DNA of 64,000 nucleotides from Paraphaeosphaeria minitans (taxonomy: Eukaryota; Ascomycota; Dothideomycetes; Pleosporales; Didymosphaeriaceae): assembly GCA_015832175.1 (NCBI GenBank), contig WJXW01000001.1, positions 1,798,001 through 1,862,000 of the forward strand, given 5' to 3'. The position numbers and the translations under genes are program-made. The notes under the pieces are model-generated. The model had not been told where the DNA came from. It saw only the letters and a list, made by a program, of their open reading frames with translations, and searched no databases. This document shows, piece by piece, positions 10,167 to 22,389 of the stretch. The first letter of the stretch is position 1. Each line of letters starts with the position of its first letter.

Positions 10167-13100
10167 GATGGTGTTGACGCCCTCTAGGGGAAGATCTGTC
10201 GCGCCCCGGGCGCTGCTCTTCGCCTTTTCCGGTATGGTCGACGAGAGCTTGTCTTTAGCCGAATGCGATCTGTGGCGGTGCGCGGGTTCTGAAAACAAAC
10301 AGTCCAAGGCCTTTTCTCGATCACAAGGCGAACAGGGAGAGGATGCTGGAACTCTCGGTTCGCGCGTGTGGATGTCTTGTCGATTAGCATCTAGACTTGG
10401 GGCTGTTTTGCCAGTGCCTTCCGCGTCGCAATCTTGGTTCAAATAAGAGCCCGGGCGGAAGCCGCATGTGCCCGCCACACTCGCGAGTCGCCACCCTGTG
10501 GCGGAGATGATGCGTCTGGATCGACGACTGTGAACACCATCGAGATGCATCGCTTTCTGTGGTCAGCTGTCTCGTTCCGTCTGCAACCAGCCAGACCTGT
10601 TCTCGTCCTCGATCTGTGAGACAGTTGCGAATGCTTCGAAATCAGAACAGCTTTCGCGAGCCTCACAAACGCGAAGCTTTGTGGCACTCATAGTGCTTCC
10701 AGTTACCGCGACTTTCCCATGCCTGCATTGCATCCTGTGATACAGAAGGCTGACAAGAGTGACATTATAAACAAGACCACTAGCTAGTATCCACGCCATT
10801 TCAACGATTCTATAGCCCAAGGCCGAAGCTTACTTGGGTGTACGATCTGCCACGCATACATATTGAGTTTACGTGGGTCGGAAAGTTGCCATCTAGTTCA
10901 AATGTTTCCTGGTGGATAACCTGTATATAAGGTTCATGAATTCGGACAACACAGCCTGGAAATGGGCAGATGCACAAGCTTCCGCCTCGGTTGAGAGAGT
11001 CATTATGGTGGGAAAGAGCAACTCTTTGGAGGCACAGAAGGTTTGTTCCTGAGCAGGATCCAATCCACGAAGACGTTCAGCTCTGCTAGCAGCCCGCAAG
11101 CAAGAGTCCTGTTTTCTGATCTGGCTGTCACTTCCAAGCGTTGTATATCTACGATTGACCGTGGAACAACCCGAAAACTCCCTCCTTGTGCTCTCTTTGG
11201 CTCGTCAAATCTCAATTACTGGTCCAATACTAACCTTCGACTTCGTCCGATGTAATCCATGGTGCTGGACCCGGGATATATATCTGACTCTCGCGCATGC
11301 CCGCGCCGTCTCCCTGCGAATTCCCGTCGCCAGGAAAATTTCGCTGCGCGCCGACAAGGGAAAGCCTCGCAGCCGGCACGGTTCATTTTCATGTCTGCTT
11401 CTGCGAGATCGCAATGACCGTTGCAGACCCAGTTCAAGTTCTCAAGTGTCGTAGTCAACCAACGGACTAACGACGAGGCTGCGCCGGACAGAAGTGTTCT
11501 TGAAGGCCTGTGGAAAATCCTGTCTCGCCGCCTGAAAGAGGCACTCAGGAGTCGCGTATGCGGACTCCAAGACTGAATATATTGATATTCTTTCGGCCCT
11601 ATGCATGCAGGTCTCGGCAGAGTGCAAGGTCTTATCGGCATCCCCCCAAGTTCAATGTGACAACTAGACGGTAGTTGCCCTCTCAAGACGGTCACATTCC
11701 GGTAAAGAGTAAGAAAGAGACCTAGAGATGCTCCATCTGGTGAGTGGAACGAGCCAGCAAGATCTTGTTCTTTCCAGGGGACGTTCACCCTTAACCACCC
11801 ACAACCCTGGGTTTTCACATATCAACTAGCGCCCCTGCGGGTACGCGGTCTGCGTTCCAGACTGTGGAGGATCCTGCACTGGCTCGCACCGGTTCGCTTG
11901 ACTGGGAATGGAGTCTCCACAGAGAGCCTTGCAAGGCCTTAAAGACATCGCAAAGCCACCAGGATTCCCTCCCGCTGTCACACAGGCCTTCCGAGGAACA
12001 CGGCTCGTGCTCGTTGGGTGTTCAATGCTACGCAGGTGCTACATTGAGCCAAAACAGGGTCCATTCCGCCCAAACAAGGGTGCCTCGCTGCAGGAGTCTG
12101 GGCTCTTCCCATCAAGGTGGCTACTTTTGCTGCTTCGCTGAAGGCCCGTCAAAGTGTAACACGAAAATCGGATTTTCGCATTGCCTCGAGGCTGCCTCCC
12201 GGAACCCCAGCTCGGGCGCATCCACAAGACCTAAGCTGACCACCGTTGCATAGGTATCAGTATATATCTCGTATTACAATGGGCCACAGAAGGCAACTTG
12301 CACAGGCACTAAAACGGACTCTGAAACCACTGCATCTCGGACGAAGCCAATGCTGCTGTCCGGGCAGGCGTTTCGTGGAGTTATGAATTTGCCAATAATA
12401 GCGCATGCGCTCTTATCTCGGTCGTCTCCTTGATGCACCAGCAGCGGTGCGGCAGCGAAGATTGAGCCAATATACAAGAGACGCAATGTTTTTCGTCAGC
12501 ATGGAGATTGCGCGAGATTGGCAAAGCTGGCACAGGATAGGTCGAGTATCGAACGAGCCAAGAAAAAAAAAGCAATGGACAGGTGGCGGGGGAAATGTCA
12601 GGGTGGTTCGACCAAAGCAGCACCTTGGGACAGAAACGAAACCAAAGGGTACAGAAGACGACCTGGGGCCTGATATGGGTCTGATATCGCATCGCCGAAG
12701 GCGTCTGGGGGTGGTCTGAAAGTCGCCTCGAGAAACCTTGGCGCAGGTGTTGAGGTGAACACGCTCCTTCGGTGTCAAAGACGACGGTGTGGTGTTTTGC
12801 ACTTGCAATTTTCGTCTTTTCCATGGAAGTGGACCTGGAGAGTACTTTGTACGTGCAAGGTGGAGTCCCCTAGACTTGTACCTACATGCAAGGTAGAGCG
12901 TGGAAGATATCCCCAAAACCTGTACATGCACGGTGGAGCGTAGAAAATATCCCCAAGACCTGTACATGCAAAGTGGACCGTAGAAGATAGGTAGATATCC
13001 CCAAGATGCGTACCCAGGTAGGTAGGCTACGCTAGGCTGATCCGGCCAAGGCGTGGGTTACCGTACCTAGGCGGCTGTGGTGGCAAGGGTACTGATAAGA

Positions 13101-13790
13101 AAACGAATTCGCTCTCCACCACGGCCGCGCGCGTGGTCCCATCTTGCTCGCTGGAGAGGCTTGCATGGTTCTGGAGGCCTGTGCCGCCAGTACCCCGAAT
13201 GCGATGCGATCCAGATGTTCGAGGAGGGCAATCTTCGTCTTCAATCGACGTGTAGGTACTGCGCAGTGCGTCGAGAGGACCATCCCACGGGCTTGGTTGG
13301 CTCCCGCCACGCGCTGCCGTGCTTGCGAGACATCGTCGTATTCTATTGGCCAGGGCCCGGCTCATATCTTCACCCCACTGTGTGTGGCTTGCTCGTGGTC
13401 CTGGGCCCATGTTCATGCTTGGAGACCCAGGCTGGCCCGCGCTGCCGTCGGACTCTTTTATACCTGTCTTACTCTACCTACTGCGGCCGTGCTCCTGCGC
13501 TGTATACACCCTCGCAGTCACCGAACCGCGCTGCTGCACTATAATACCCTGCGTGCGCGACTCGAGGCCCGCCGCCCATTCCTTCGTCGCGCAAACCGTC
13601 TCGGAGCGAACCGCGACTCCCGCCCTTCACCGCGGACTCTGATTTCCACGTCCGCAATCCGACACCACAGGAGCATTGGCTGTCTGCCATTCTCTGTCCT
13701 CTCCTTACTTCCTTCTCCTTGCACCTACTCGCGGAGACGTGCGGTTGCATTGCAAGACAATTGTACGAAGGTAGACTGGCCCGCGACAAC
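10167..13790. other. 3.6-kb intergenic region
   Basis: No gene supported. The open frames at 11.2-11.8, 12.4-13.0 and 13.1-13.8 kb overlap on both strands, lack splice logic and recognisable motifs, and give Arg/Ser/Cys-rich translations. A 40-bp tandem repeat lies at about 12849-13005. TGATAAG at about 13093 and AGATAG near 12984 are GATA-type motifs that could serve the nitrogen-regulated ammonium permease downstream, but this is weak because such hexamers are frequent by chance. Confidence 0.45.
12849..13005. repeat. 40-bp tandem repeat, about four degenerate copies
   Basis: The phrase TGTACATGCA recurs at 12921 and 12961, with degenerate versions near 12849 and 12881, and CCCCAARACC recurs at 12911 and 12951, so the period is 40 bp. 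Each unit carries GTGGAGCGTAGAA-like and GATATCCCC-like segments. It lies roughly 0.8 kb upstream of the ammonium permease start. Function unknown. Confidence 0.75.
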
Positions 13791-15766
13791 ATGGTAGCGC
13801 CCTCGACGAACGGCGGCGACCCGACGCTCCCGCTTGTGACTTTTAATAACTTCACTGTTCCTACCGGAGGAGATAGTCGGATAGACAACCTCAATGTGTT
13901 TTATAACGTGAGTTCCCGCACTTGCACTGATCCGGCGCCGTGGTACTGATCCTCACAGGCGGGCGACATCGCCTGGATGCTCACCTCCACTGCGCTGGTG
14001 CTCCTCATGATTCCTGGCGTCGGTTTCTTCTACTCGGGCCTGGCACGCAGAAAGTCGGCCTTGTCGCTGCTATGGCTGTAAGCAATCTCGCAGCCATCAT
14101 CGCACTGCACTGCACTGTACTGACCACGAGTTTGCATCCAGCTCAGTCATGGCCACGGCCGTGGTTTCCTTCCAGTGGTTCTTCTGGGGTTACTCACTCG
14201 CTTTCTCCCACGGCGCGGGCAAGTTCATCGGGAATCTTGACAACATTGGTCTCAGGAACGTGCTCGGCTACCCTTCGGTGGGCAGCGCACGGATTCCCGA
14301 TCTGCTGTTCTGCGTCTACCAAGGCATGTTCGCTGCCATCACGTACGTGGATTCCACTCCATGTCTACTCGAGTATACTGATTCGCGACAGCGTCGCTCT
14401 CGCCGTCGGCGCTGTGGCCGAGCGAGGAAGGATGCTCCCATGTATAATATACATGTTCATCTGGACGACCATCATCTACGACCCCATTGCCTGCTGGACC
14501 TGGAACCCCAAGGGCTGGACCTTTTTGCTCGGTGTGAGTACCTTTTTTGATTTTTTCGGTGGTTCTTTCCTTCCACGGGTATGACCCTACTTGGTTTGGG
14601 TCTTTCCTTCCTACTATGTTTATATCTTTACCACTTCTTTTTGGTCTCCTCGACATACTGCAATTCCTTTTTCTTATCACATACTTCTCTAACACATCAA
14701 AAAAGGGGCTCGATTTTGCTGGAGGGACCCCCGTCCACATTGCCTCCGGCACGGCTGCCCTCGCCTACTCCTACATGCTCGGCAAGCGTCGTGGCCACGG
14801 GACGCAAGAGCTGAACTACCGACCACACAATGTTACGCACATTGTGATCGGCACGGTATTCCTCTGGGTCGGCTGGTTTGGCTTCAACGCCGGCTCAGCT
14901 CTGTCTGCCAACATGCGCGCTATCATGGCAGCCGTCGTAACCAACCTCGCCGCCTGCGTTGGTGGCATCACCTGGTGCCTCGTCGACTACCGCCTTGAGA
15001 GGAAGTGGTCCACCGTCGGGTTCTGCTCGGGCGTCATCGCCGGCCTGGTCTGTATAACACCCGGATCGGGCTTTGTGCCAGCCTGGGCCGCTGTCATCTT
15101 CGGTGTTTGCGGCGGCATCGCCTGCAATTATGCCACGAAGCTCAAGTACTTCCTCCGGTGCGACGATGCGCTTGATATCTTTGCTGTCCACGCAGTTGGT
15201 GGCCTCGTCGGCAACATCCTGACGGCATTCTTCGCAGCGTAAGTCTCACTTCCAGGGGCGATGGAGTTACCTGTAGCTGACCTATTGGTAGGGACTACAT
15301 TGCGCATCTCGACGGCACCACCGTCATCCCCGGCGGCTGGCTCAACCGCCACTACATCCAGCTTGGCTACCAGCTCGCCGACTCCATCAGCGGTGGCTGC
15401 TACAGCTTCGTCGGCACGTGCCTCATCCTCGGCGCGCTCGACTTCCTCGGCAAATTCGTCCCCATCCTCAAACTCCGCGTGAGCGACGAAGACGAAGTCC
15501 TTGGTCTCGACGACGTCGAAATCGGAGAGTTCGCTGTACGTCTTCCCTGTTCCCCAGCCACGTATGTGAGAATTGTGATTTGCTAACGGAGAGGATAGTA
15601 CGACTACGTCGAGCTCACGCGCGAAGTCGCGACCGCGGACGACGCTGACGAGGGGCTCTCGACGCACTCGCTCGAGCAGCACGCCTCGAATATGAGCATA
15701 CACGAGAAGAACCAGGAGTCAGTGGACTCGTCGCATCAGCTGGCGGAGTGGGCTCACCGTGCATAG
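13791..15766 (+). CDS. ammonium permease (Mep/Amt family)
   Basis: Plasma-membrane ammonium transporter, comparable to fungal MepA/MeaA and yeast Mep proteins. Seven exons: 13791..13907, 13959..14077, 14142..14342, 14392..14533, 14706..15238, 15292..15535 and 15599..15766, giving 507 residues in one continuous frame. It has the eleven-helix Amt pattern. Landmarks: AGDIAWMLTSTALVLLMIPG at the first core helix, FFYSGL, the family signature DFAGGTPVHIASG with the first pore histidine, and DIFAVHAVGG with the second pore histidine. The cytosolic C-terminal tail holds an acidic stretch (VSDEDEVLGLDD) and YDYVELTREV, typical of the regulatory tail. Introns are 49-64 nt except intron 4 (172 nt). Nitrogen-responsive GATA control is expected for this family, but I see only scattered GATA motifs upstream. 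Which Mep paralogue this is cannot be settled by eye. Confidence 0.93.
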
Positions 15767-17819
15767 GTGAATCCGCTCGGACGGGGATGGATGTTGAATA
15801 CTTTTGCTGCGATATACCACTTGTTTTTACTGGCGTTGGAGACGGCTTGTGTTGGGCGCGGGTGTACGTTGAAGGGCGGTGGTTGGGGTTGTGTGCTGCG
15901 GACATTGGCTGGCTTCGGCTGGAGATGTTTGTGTGCACGCAAGGCGAAGTGCTTAATCTACCCCGAGGACAAGGGATTCTAGTACATTATACTAAATGCT
16001 CGATTCTACATATGTACCCGTTTTGTTCATCGCCACGGGCCGCTCGTCCCACATCCATCGAGACTATGTACAAGCACCCGAAGACACAGTCCAACCCAAT
16101 CATAACGCACCGGCCCATGTCTTCGTTGTGGGTCAACGTTTGGGTCATTCCAAACGTGCCACGCGTATCCAGTTCTGTGGATGCACTCCAACAACCACGT
16201 AACGCCGTTTCTTTCGCCATGTCCTGACTCGTTTGACCCGCACGGGATAGGTACGCTGCGAAGACAAGACGTCCACCCAGTCACATCAAGGCAAGAATGT
16301 CCAGGTACCTCTGGGATACTGTCCCGCATCCGCGCATGTACGTTCTGCACCCACTCCACCTCATCCCGCCTGGCGATACCTATCGTTCCGCAGCATTCAC
16401 GTGCATTGTTCGGTCGGCGCACCGTTCGTTCCAGCAGGATTTGGAAAGGGGCAGGCATATCTACCTACGAGAGAGAGGTGGTGCCAGCCAAAAAAAAAAC
16501 ACGGTAGGTAGGTAGGTAGGTAGGTAGGTAGGTAGGTAATGTCAAAGCAGAGTTGCGGAAGTACAGCAGAGCGTTCCCTGTCCATGTGCATATCTACGCG
16601 GATCCAGGACCGCAGCTACGGGTCTCGAGGCTCAGGCGTGGGCGGCGTAGGTAGGTACCAGAGGATTTTGGGTCGGACCACTGCGGCACGTCGTGTTCAC
16701 CGCAGGACCGACCGCTTTGGGAGAGTAGGAACCTAGGTATTGCCGGAGAGGGCAAAGAGTAGGTAGATAGGTAGGTACTTGGGCGGTGTACTCGTACGTG
16801 GCAAGAAACTATCGATACCTAGTCTAGCACATACTCGTGCAGAAGGTAGGTCGTCTTCACCTGTATTCTATCCGCAAAGAGACGGAGGCTTGCACGAGGC
16901 CTGACAACACTCTACTCTACCTACTCTACGGTATGTAGAACAGCCATGGATCCGCTAGATATCTATCCAGGTATATTCACCTGGAAAGATGGACAAAGCC
17001 CGTCGATCGAGCGCCCGCCCGCCCGTGCAGAGCCTCCGTATCCTCACCCGCCCTCGGGGCAAGGCTAACCGGCCATGTCCTCCCAAGGGCGGGAGCGCTT
17101 TTGTCACTGCCGCGCAGATGCGATGCGATGCATTCCCTGTGACGTCCGCCCAACGTCGCCCGTCGTCACCGGATCGTCCACGATAGTCCGCATTGACCTA
17201 TCAATGCCCGTCCCGCCCGCAAGCGAACCCCACATGTGCAACGGGCTAACCCGCTTCGGGCGCTCACGTGCGTGCGCGAGGACAGCTGGGCTGGGCTGTG
17301 AGCCATCTCCAGCGCTGCTCGGCTTGGGGTGGGCGTGGCTGAGGAGACGAGGGGAGGGGGGTGGATGAGGTCGAAGTCTATCCTGCCTGACATGCTGGAG
17401 AATGCATAGGTAGCTGCGTGAACAAGGTATCCAAAAACATAACGCGCATGTTACCGTACATGTTGTATTTGGGGTGACGAGGTAAGCCCTGCGTTGTAGC
17501 TATTCTACCTATAGATATCATTTGTGGAGCCGCCGTACCTGACTGAGCGCCGGCGTGAGGGCACGTGAGCCCGTTGGGCAAGAGGCCGCGCCGTTGGCTG
17601 CACATTCCTGTGCTTCCCTCCGGCGGGGGAAAGCCTACGTAACGAACACCTACCATAAGTCCACCTCGTGCCAACGCAGACCTCGAATCGATAACTCCTT
17701 TCCAGCGAGCTCAGCAAAAGATCTTACTCCCCGCACTGCTTGCTTCGTGGGATATCGACGGTCAATTCATCACACCCACCACCACCACCACCGCCACCAG
17801 GGTTCTTTGCTCAAGCACC
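15767..17819. other. 2-kb intergenic region rich in TAGG/CCTA runs
   Basis: No gene supported. The stretch holds the ammonium permease 3' flank, the TAGG microsatellite at 16504, further short TAGGTAGG runs near 16650, 16760 and 16770, and the promoter of the downstream luciferase-domain gene. Small open frames on both strands have no recognisable content. Confidence 0.5.
16504..16538. repeat. TAGG tetranucleotide microsatellite
   Basis: About eight and a half uninterrupted copies of TAGG, preceded by an A-run. The same tetranucleotide recurs in short runs through many intergenic parts of the window. Confidence 0.95.
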
Positions 17820-18860
17820 ATGGAGCAACATGCCCACGCAGCGAAGCTCGTGCTCCCGCACCCACCGCTCGAACCACCGGCGTTCCACCTCCTCGCCGTG
17901 GCCCTGACGTTTTTGCTGCCCGTCCTGACGCTCGTCTACATCCATGCAGACTACAAAGCGTTCCTCTCCCTCGGCCCAGGCGGTGCGTACCATCCCATCC
18001 CATCCCATCCCAACCATGCCCACGGTGGGTGTAGAATAAATCCGCACGATTTTTGCCAACGCCTGTAGTAAATGCGTCGGGAATACATCCACTTCCTCCT
18101 CTCTCTTGCACCACGCTGACGCTCTCCAGGCACACCAGCCACCCCCCTCGGCTACGCCAAGATCAAACTCCTCTCCATCCTCTGCCTGCGCGACCCCCTC
18201 CGCCCGGCCCGCATCCCCCCACACTTCCGCCCCCAGCACGGCTACCTTTCCGCAACCTCGCTCCCCACCCGCCCCGGCGCGCGGCCCGTCGTCCGAGGCA
18301 TCGCGCCCCAGCGTCAGCAAACGCAAACGTCGACCTGCGAGACCTACACCGGCTTGGTCGTAGCGATGCGCACGCTGATCGCAGACCCCGCGAACTGTCT
18401 GCTGGAACGGACGTCCTGCTTCGAGAAGCACAGCTCCGGCATCTTTGCAAGCACGCCCATTACACGCACGTGTGGCGGCGAGGTGTGCCACGCCCACCCG
18501 TCCGACGGGAGCCTGCACATGACGCTGCACCCGGCGGATGCCAAGATCGTGCTGGAGCGCGGCTGGGGCGAGCGGCATCCGCTTGCGCGGGGCGGGTGGT
18601 GCAGGCGTTTTGTGCCCAAGGAATTCGTCTTGATCTATGCGCCGCGGAGCGCGGAGGAGGTCGAGACGGTGATGCGGATTGTGGGGGCCGGCGTGTGGTG
18701 GGTCGCCGGGATCGATGTACGACGGGAGGGGAGTGAGAGGCGGGATGAGATGGCCGGTGTGGAGGCATTCGTTAGGGAAGGGGGTGTGGAGTGCCATGCG
18801 TGTCGGGTGCATGGGTGTGGGTCGAAAGGTTTGGAGGGGTCGATTGCTGGGAGTGCGTGA
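17820..18860 (+). CDS. luciferase-domain (DUF5519-like) membrane-anchored protein
   Basis: Two exons, 17820..17982 and 18130..18860, give 297 residues. Residues about 22-45 form one hydrophobic segment (HLLAVALTFLLPVLTLVYIH), then a loop with GYAKIKLLSILCLRDP. The C-terminal half carries HAHPSDGSLHMTLHPADAK near residue 175, GWGERHPLA, FVLIYAPRSAEEVETV and a Trp-rich end. This His-Pro-x-Asp-Gly-Ser-x-His pattern, followed by an Ala-Asp-Ala-Lys helix and a Trp-Gly-Glu-Arg-His-Pro turn, matches the family listed as luciferase domain or DUF5519, which occurs in many fungi and bacteria; light emission is not implied and no reaction is established. The family assignment is from memory of the motif. 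Intron 1 is 147 nt and contains an imperfect CCCATCC run. The end of the gene converges on EMC5 with 286 nt between the two stop codons. Confidence 0.8.
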
Positions 18861-19146
18861 GCTGTACAGACAGATTGACGACGAGAACGAAGGGGATGTA
18901 GATTGATGACTGGGAGGTGGATTTGGGGTTTCTCTGGCGTTTTAGCAAAGCATATGTCGGTGCATGGCGTTGGGAATACCAGTATGGCAGATACATGTTC
19001 ATCATACGGATTTATTGCTTTTCGACGATTTCGCCGTTCCGAGGGTATCTAGTTCTCGTCCGAGTTAGCATCTTGCCTCTAATATCTACGACAGAGGAGA
19101 AGCGACTTACCACTCGCACGTTCCCACCGCCCTCCTCCCATCACAC

Positions 19147-19728
19147 CTAATTCTTCTCACCCGTCTTAACCCACTCCGCATATTCCTTCCTCTTCCCCCT
19201 GACATCCCAGAAACCCCTACGCCCCTCCCCAGTGCCCCCAATCCCATTATCCAGCCCCAAAAACGCAAACCCATCGCCCTCGCTCAAAATCTCCTCGCCC
19301 TCCCGCGTCCACTTGCCCTCGCTCTGCTGCCCCTCACGCGCAATCTTGCCGCCCCATTTCGCCCACCGTATTGGCCTGAGCTGCGGTGACGAAATGACAA
19401 TGCCGGCGGAGAGCACGAGGATCGAAACGAGGAGCTCGATGGTGATGTCGAGGGGCAGCGGCGTGTGTGCGAAGGCGGCCGTGTGTTCGTGGGAGGAATA
19501 CACGCTACGTGATGTGGTTAGTCAAGCGTTCTCAACCATGGTGATAACAATAAGGCAGAGTTTGCAGCGCGGGTGTGTTTGGGTTTCAGGTGAGGGGTGG
19601 ATAGTGGTGAAGGTTTGCGCGGTGACCTCGGGGGATTACGCATGGCGATAAGGGAGGAAAGTGGTGACGTACGCGTGTGTCAAGAAGATGAGGCCGACGG
19701 TATTGAGTGCTGTGCATAGGATGGCCAT
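19147..19728 (-). CDS. EMC5: ER membrane protein complex subunit 5 (EMC5/MMGT type)
   Basis: Subunit of the ER membrane complex, which inserts tail-anchored and multipass membrane proteins; animal relatives are called membrane magnesium transporter. Exons 19728..19673 and 19504..19147 give 137 residues. The first exon encodes MAILCTALNTVGLIFLTHA, the first membrane helix; the second continues VYSSHEHTAAF, then LPLDITIELLVSILVLSAG, the second helix, and LRPIRWAKWGGK. This Ala-x-Tyr-Ser-x-x-Glu-His followed by Leu-Pro-x-Asp-Ile pattern and the two-helix hairpin are the family signature, and the length fits fungal members. The cytosolic tail is longer and charged (EGDGFAFLGLDNGIG). The gene converges on the luciferase-domain gene. 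Confidence 0.88.
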
Positions 19729-20335
19729 GTTGAGCTTGGTCGTGGGACGAGGGGTTGAGCTGCTCGCGGTGAGGCGGTATTATGACGTGCGGCGGCGTTT
19801 CGTGAAGCTCGAACTCCTTCAGAAGGACCCGGGACGTTGAGATTGCAGTCGTCGCACGATCGTTCGGTTTGGGAGTGAAGTGGAGTCGTGGCGTGGGTCG
19901 GAAAAGAAGCGTGTGCAGACCGCAGAAAGTGGTGATGCCGTGATGCAGGGTAGACTCTTGGCATCACCAATCCCCATGTACGGTACCGGGTAGTCTACCT
20001 TCATGTTCTCACCTTCCACTTTCACAGTACGGCGAGCTAATCATCTGCCGTAGAGCTTTGGAGCTGGTTTCTACACTAGATTGAGGGGAAGACGGATTGT
20101 GCTCAGATCTAAATGTCAGATAGCATAATATCTCTCTGTTAGTGATATTTCGCGGCGTCAGAATTGCTGTCTAAAATTGAACTCGTACCCCCTGGGACTG
20201 GAGATTTTGGAAACTGAGCGCAGGTAGCCGCAGCAGCTTTACCAGTACATAGTCGCATTGTTTCATTATCACAAAGAACACAGACTTAGATCCGATCCAA
20301 CCACCAAAATTGCCCGACGGCGTGGATCATTGATC
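19729..20335. promoter_or_regulatory. EMC5 5' flank and UTP3 3' flank
   Basis: About 600 nt between two minus-strand genes. It should contain the EMC5 promoter (left part) and the UTP3 3' untranslated region (right part). I see no additional gene and no site I would name. Confidence 0.45.
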
Positions 20336-22389
20336 TTACAACTTTCTACTCCTAACCAATCCCTTTTTGATACCAGTAAGTTCTCCCTGATAAGAAGCAC
20401 CGCCCTTTGCTTTCTTCCCGGCGTCGAAGACTGGTTTCTGTGACTTGAGTGCCTTCTTCTTCGCTTCGTAGCGGATCTTCTTCTTGACACGCGGATTGCG
20501 ATCTATGCAATGTTAGAAGTGGTCAGAGATATATAGATAAGAGAACAGAACGACTTACTCTGCTTCTTCCGGTGGGGAGTCAGTCCACGGTTTTTCTCAA
20601 TTGCCCAGGTGATTGCTCGCTTCCCGTCTTCGCCAATTATTTCCTGTTCGATGACTTGAGCTCCTTCTGCGGCAGCTTTGGCATAAGCCGCAGCGCGATC
20701 GGCCTTTTGCTGCTGCTTCGCGTCGCTCTTCGCTGCCACCATGTCGTAGTAACCCTCCCCATCTTCGAAGTCTTCCGGACGCGGTGGTTCGGCATCGCCC
20801 TCGTCGGAGCTGTCGCCGCCTTCACCAAGAGCAGCACCTGGACCCACCCTGTTCTGACCCTTCTTCTCGGCTTCGGCTTGCAGACGGGCCTGGCGATCCT
20901 TCAAGCGCTCGCGGTGAGGAACGTCGGCATCACCACCCTGGTCTTTACCTGCAGCATCGCGCTTGTTGGCCTTCTGTGTAATTTGCGAGGTATAGAACCG
21001 CAGGCTCTTCTTCTTCGCAACCTTCTGGGCAAGCTCGTGCGTTGTAAGCTCTGTCTCCTCGCCGAAGTCGGAGTCTTCTGCGTTGAGAAGGTTGATCTTT
21101 GGCTGCTCGGCCTTCTTCTTGCGGGAGGCCTTAAGTGCTTTGGATCCAGTGAGCGAGGCGAGAGACGCAAGCTCCTCCTCGGTTCGACGAAGTTTCTCTG
21201 CGCGGCGTGCGTCGGATTTCGCTTGTGCCAACTCGGCTGCGCGTTGAGCTTTGCTCTTCTTTGGTTTCTTTTCCTTCACTGTTACATCCAGATCGTTTCC
21301 GGTCTCAACAGCCGATGCTTCGTCGATAACTGCCAACTCTTCGCCGAGTGCCGCCTCTACCATGGGGTCACCGACTGGCACGTTCTCCACTCTTTCCCAA
21401 AGGCGCCGAGTCTTGAGTAGGCTTTCCATGACGGGATGCTCGTGGAGTTCGGCGGGGTCCAACGCGATCACTGTGGAATCGCCTTCCTGTGCTGTGGATC
21501 CAAGGACTGCAAAGTACATCGACATGGCCGCTAGGTACGCTGCGCAAGCTCGATATTTGGTTATTGCCATAGGGGTGGGTGGAGAAGACAGTGAGTTTCT
21601 CATTCCGGCTTTCGAGGTATGGGCTTTGACGAGGCGTGCAGCGGCGTTGGCGGCGGCGGCCAGCTCATCGTGCACAGGCTGTAACCGAAGGTATTCTTGC
21701 GCAATAGGTTCAAACTCGGGGTATCGCGAACGTAGAATCTTTAGCCTCTCTTCTTCAGACATTTCACCTGTAATCCGGAGCTGCGGGAGCACTTCCGTGA
21801 CCACCTTGCCTGAATCTGCGCCTGCAACGCCATCCTGGCCCGCCCACTCGTCCTCGTCGAAGCCGAAATCTGCCTCTGTCATTGACTGCAATTGTTTCCT
21901 TTGTATCCGCAGAGCCTCCGCTTCTTCGTCAAGCGCATCTTGCTCCGTCTCAATTGCGTCTGCATTATAATAATCTTTCTTTGACGGACCCCAACCCTCG
22001 ATGTCTTCGTCATCTTCAGCCTCGGGTTTGCGCGCATCGCCTTCATCTGCCTCGGCATCCTCGTTGTATTGCTCCTCCTCGATGTCGTCCTCGTCATCAT
22101 CCTCATCGTAGTCGAGAACTTCCTCGTCTTCAGGTTGCAGAAACTCGTCTGACCGCAGGATTAGTACTAGAACGTCTATTGAAGTGGTCAGTCACTTACC
22201 CTCTTCCCTCCATTTGCGCAACTTCTTCGCAGCGGGCCCATGATCCAGCAGTATCTTATCGCGGTTGATATGAAATTCGTCCTCGGAATCGGCGACGTCC
22301 TCGTACGTGCTTATCGCAAGCTTTGAATTTTCCTCCTTCGGTTCCTTGGTCTCGCCATAGCGACCCCCGGCTTTCCTTTTTTTGCCCAT
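20336..22389 (-). CDS. UTP3: SSU-processome component Utp3/Sas10
   Basis: Nucleolar U3 snoRNP-associated factor for 18S rRNA processing. Exons 22389..22200, 22148..20559 and 20502..20336 give 648 residues. The N-terminus is basic (MGKKRKAGG), followed by a strongly acidic stretch (EDEFHINRDKILLDHG, then runs of Asp and Glu) and EGWGPSKKDYYNADAIETE, typical of the family. The middle (about residues 220-330; YPEFEPIAQEYLRLQPVHDE) is the Sas10/Utp3/C1D domain that contacts the exosome cofactor region. The C-terminal Sas10 domain reads KNRGLTPHRKK, RNPRVKKKIRYEAKKKALK, SQKPVFDAGKK and YQGELTGIKKGLVRS. Both splice junctions restore these conserved segments exactly. It shares a short divergent promoter with TSC10. 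Confidence 0.93.

Noticed and set aside
10167..10550. 128-codon N-terminal extension of the MAPKKK
   Set aside because: In frame but rich in Cys, His and Arg without helical or conserved character; MSHEAASRVRF at 10166 is a more plausible start. RNA evidence could overturn this.
11216..11818. 200-codon minus-strand open frame
   Set aside because: No motif, overlapped by frames on the other strand, and no splice sites linking it to other coding sequence.
12849..13005. regular repeats that could suggest a CRISPR array
   Set aside because: Units are contiguous and degenerate with no unique spacers, and the genome is eukaryotic.
17983..18129. reading through the 147-nt intron of the luciferase-domain gene
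   Set aside because: The frame meets a stop (near 18066), while splicing GGCG/GTGCGT to CAG/GCACACC keeps GTPATPLGYAKIK in frame.
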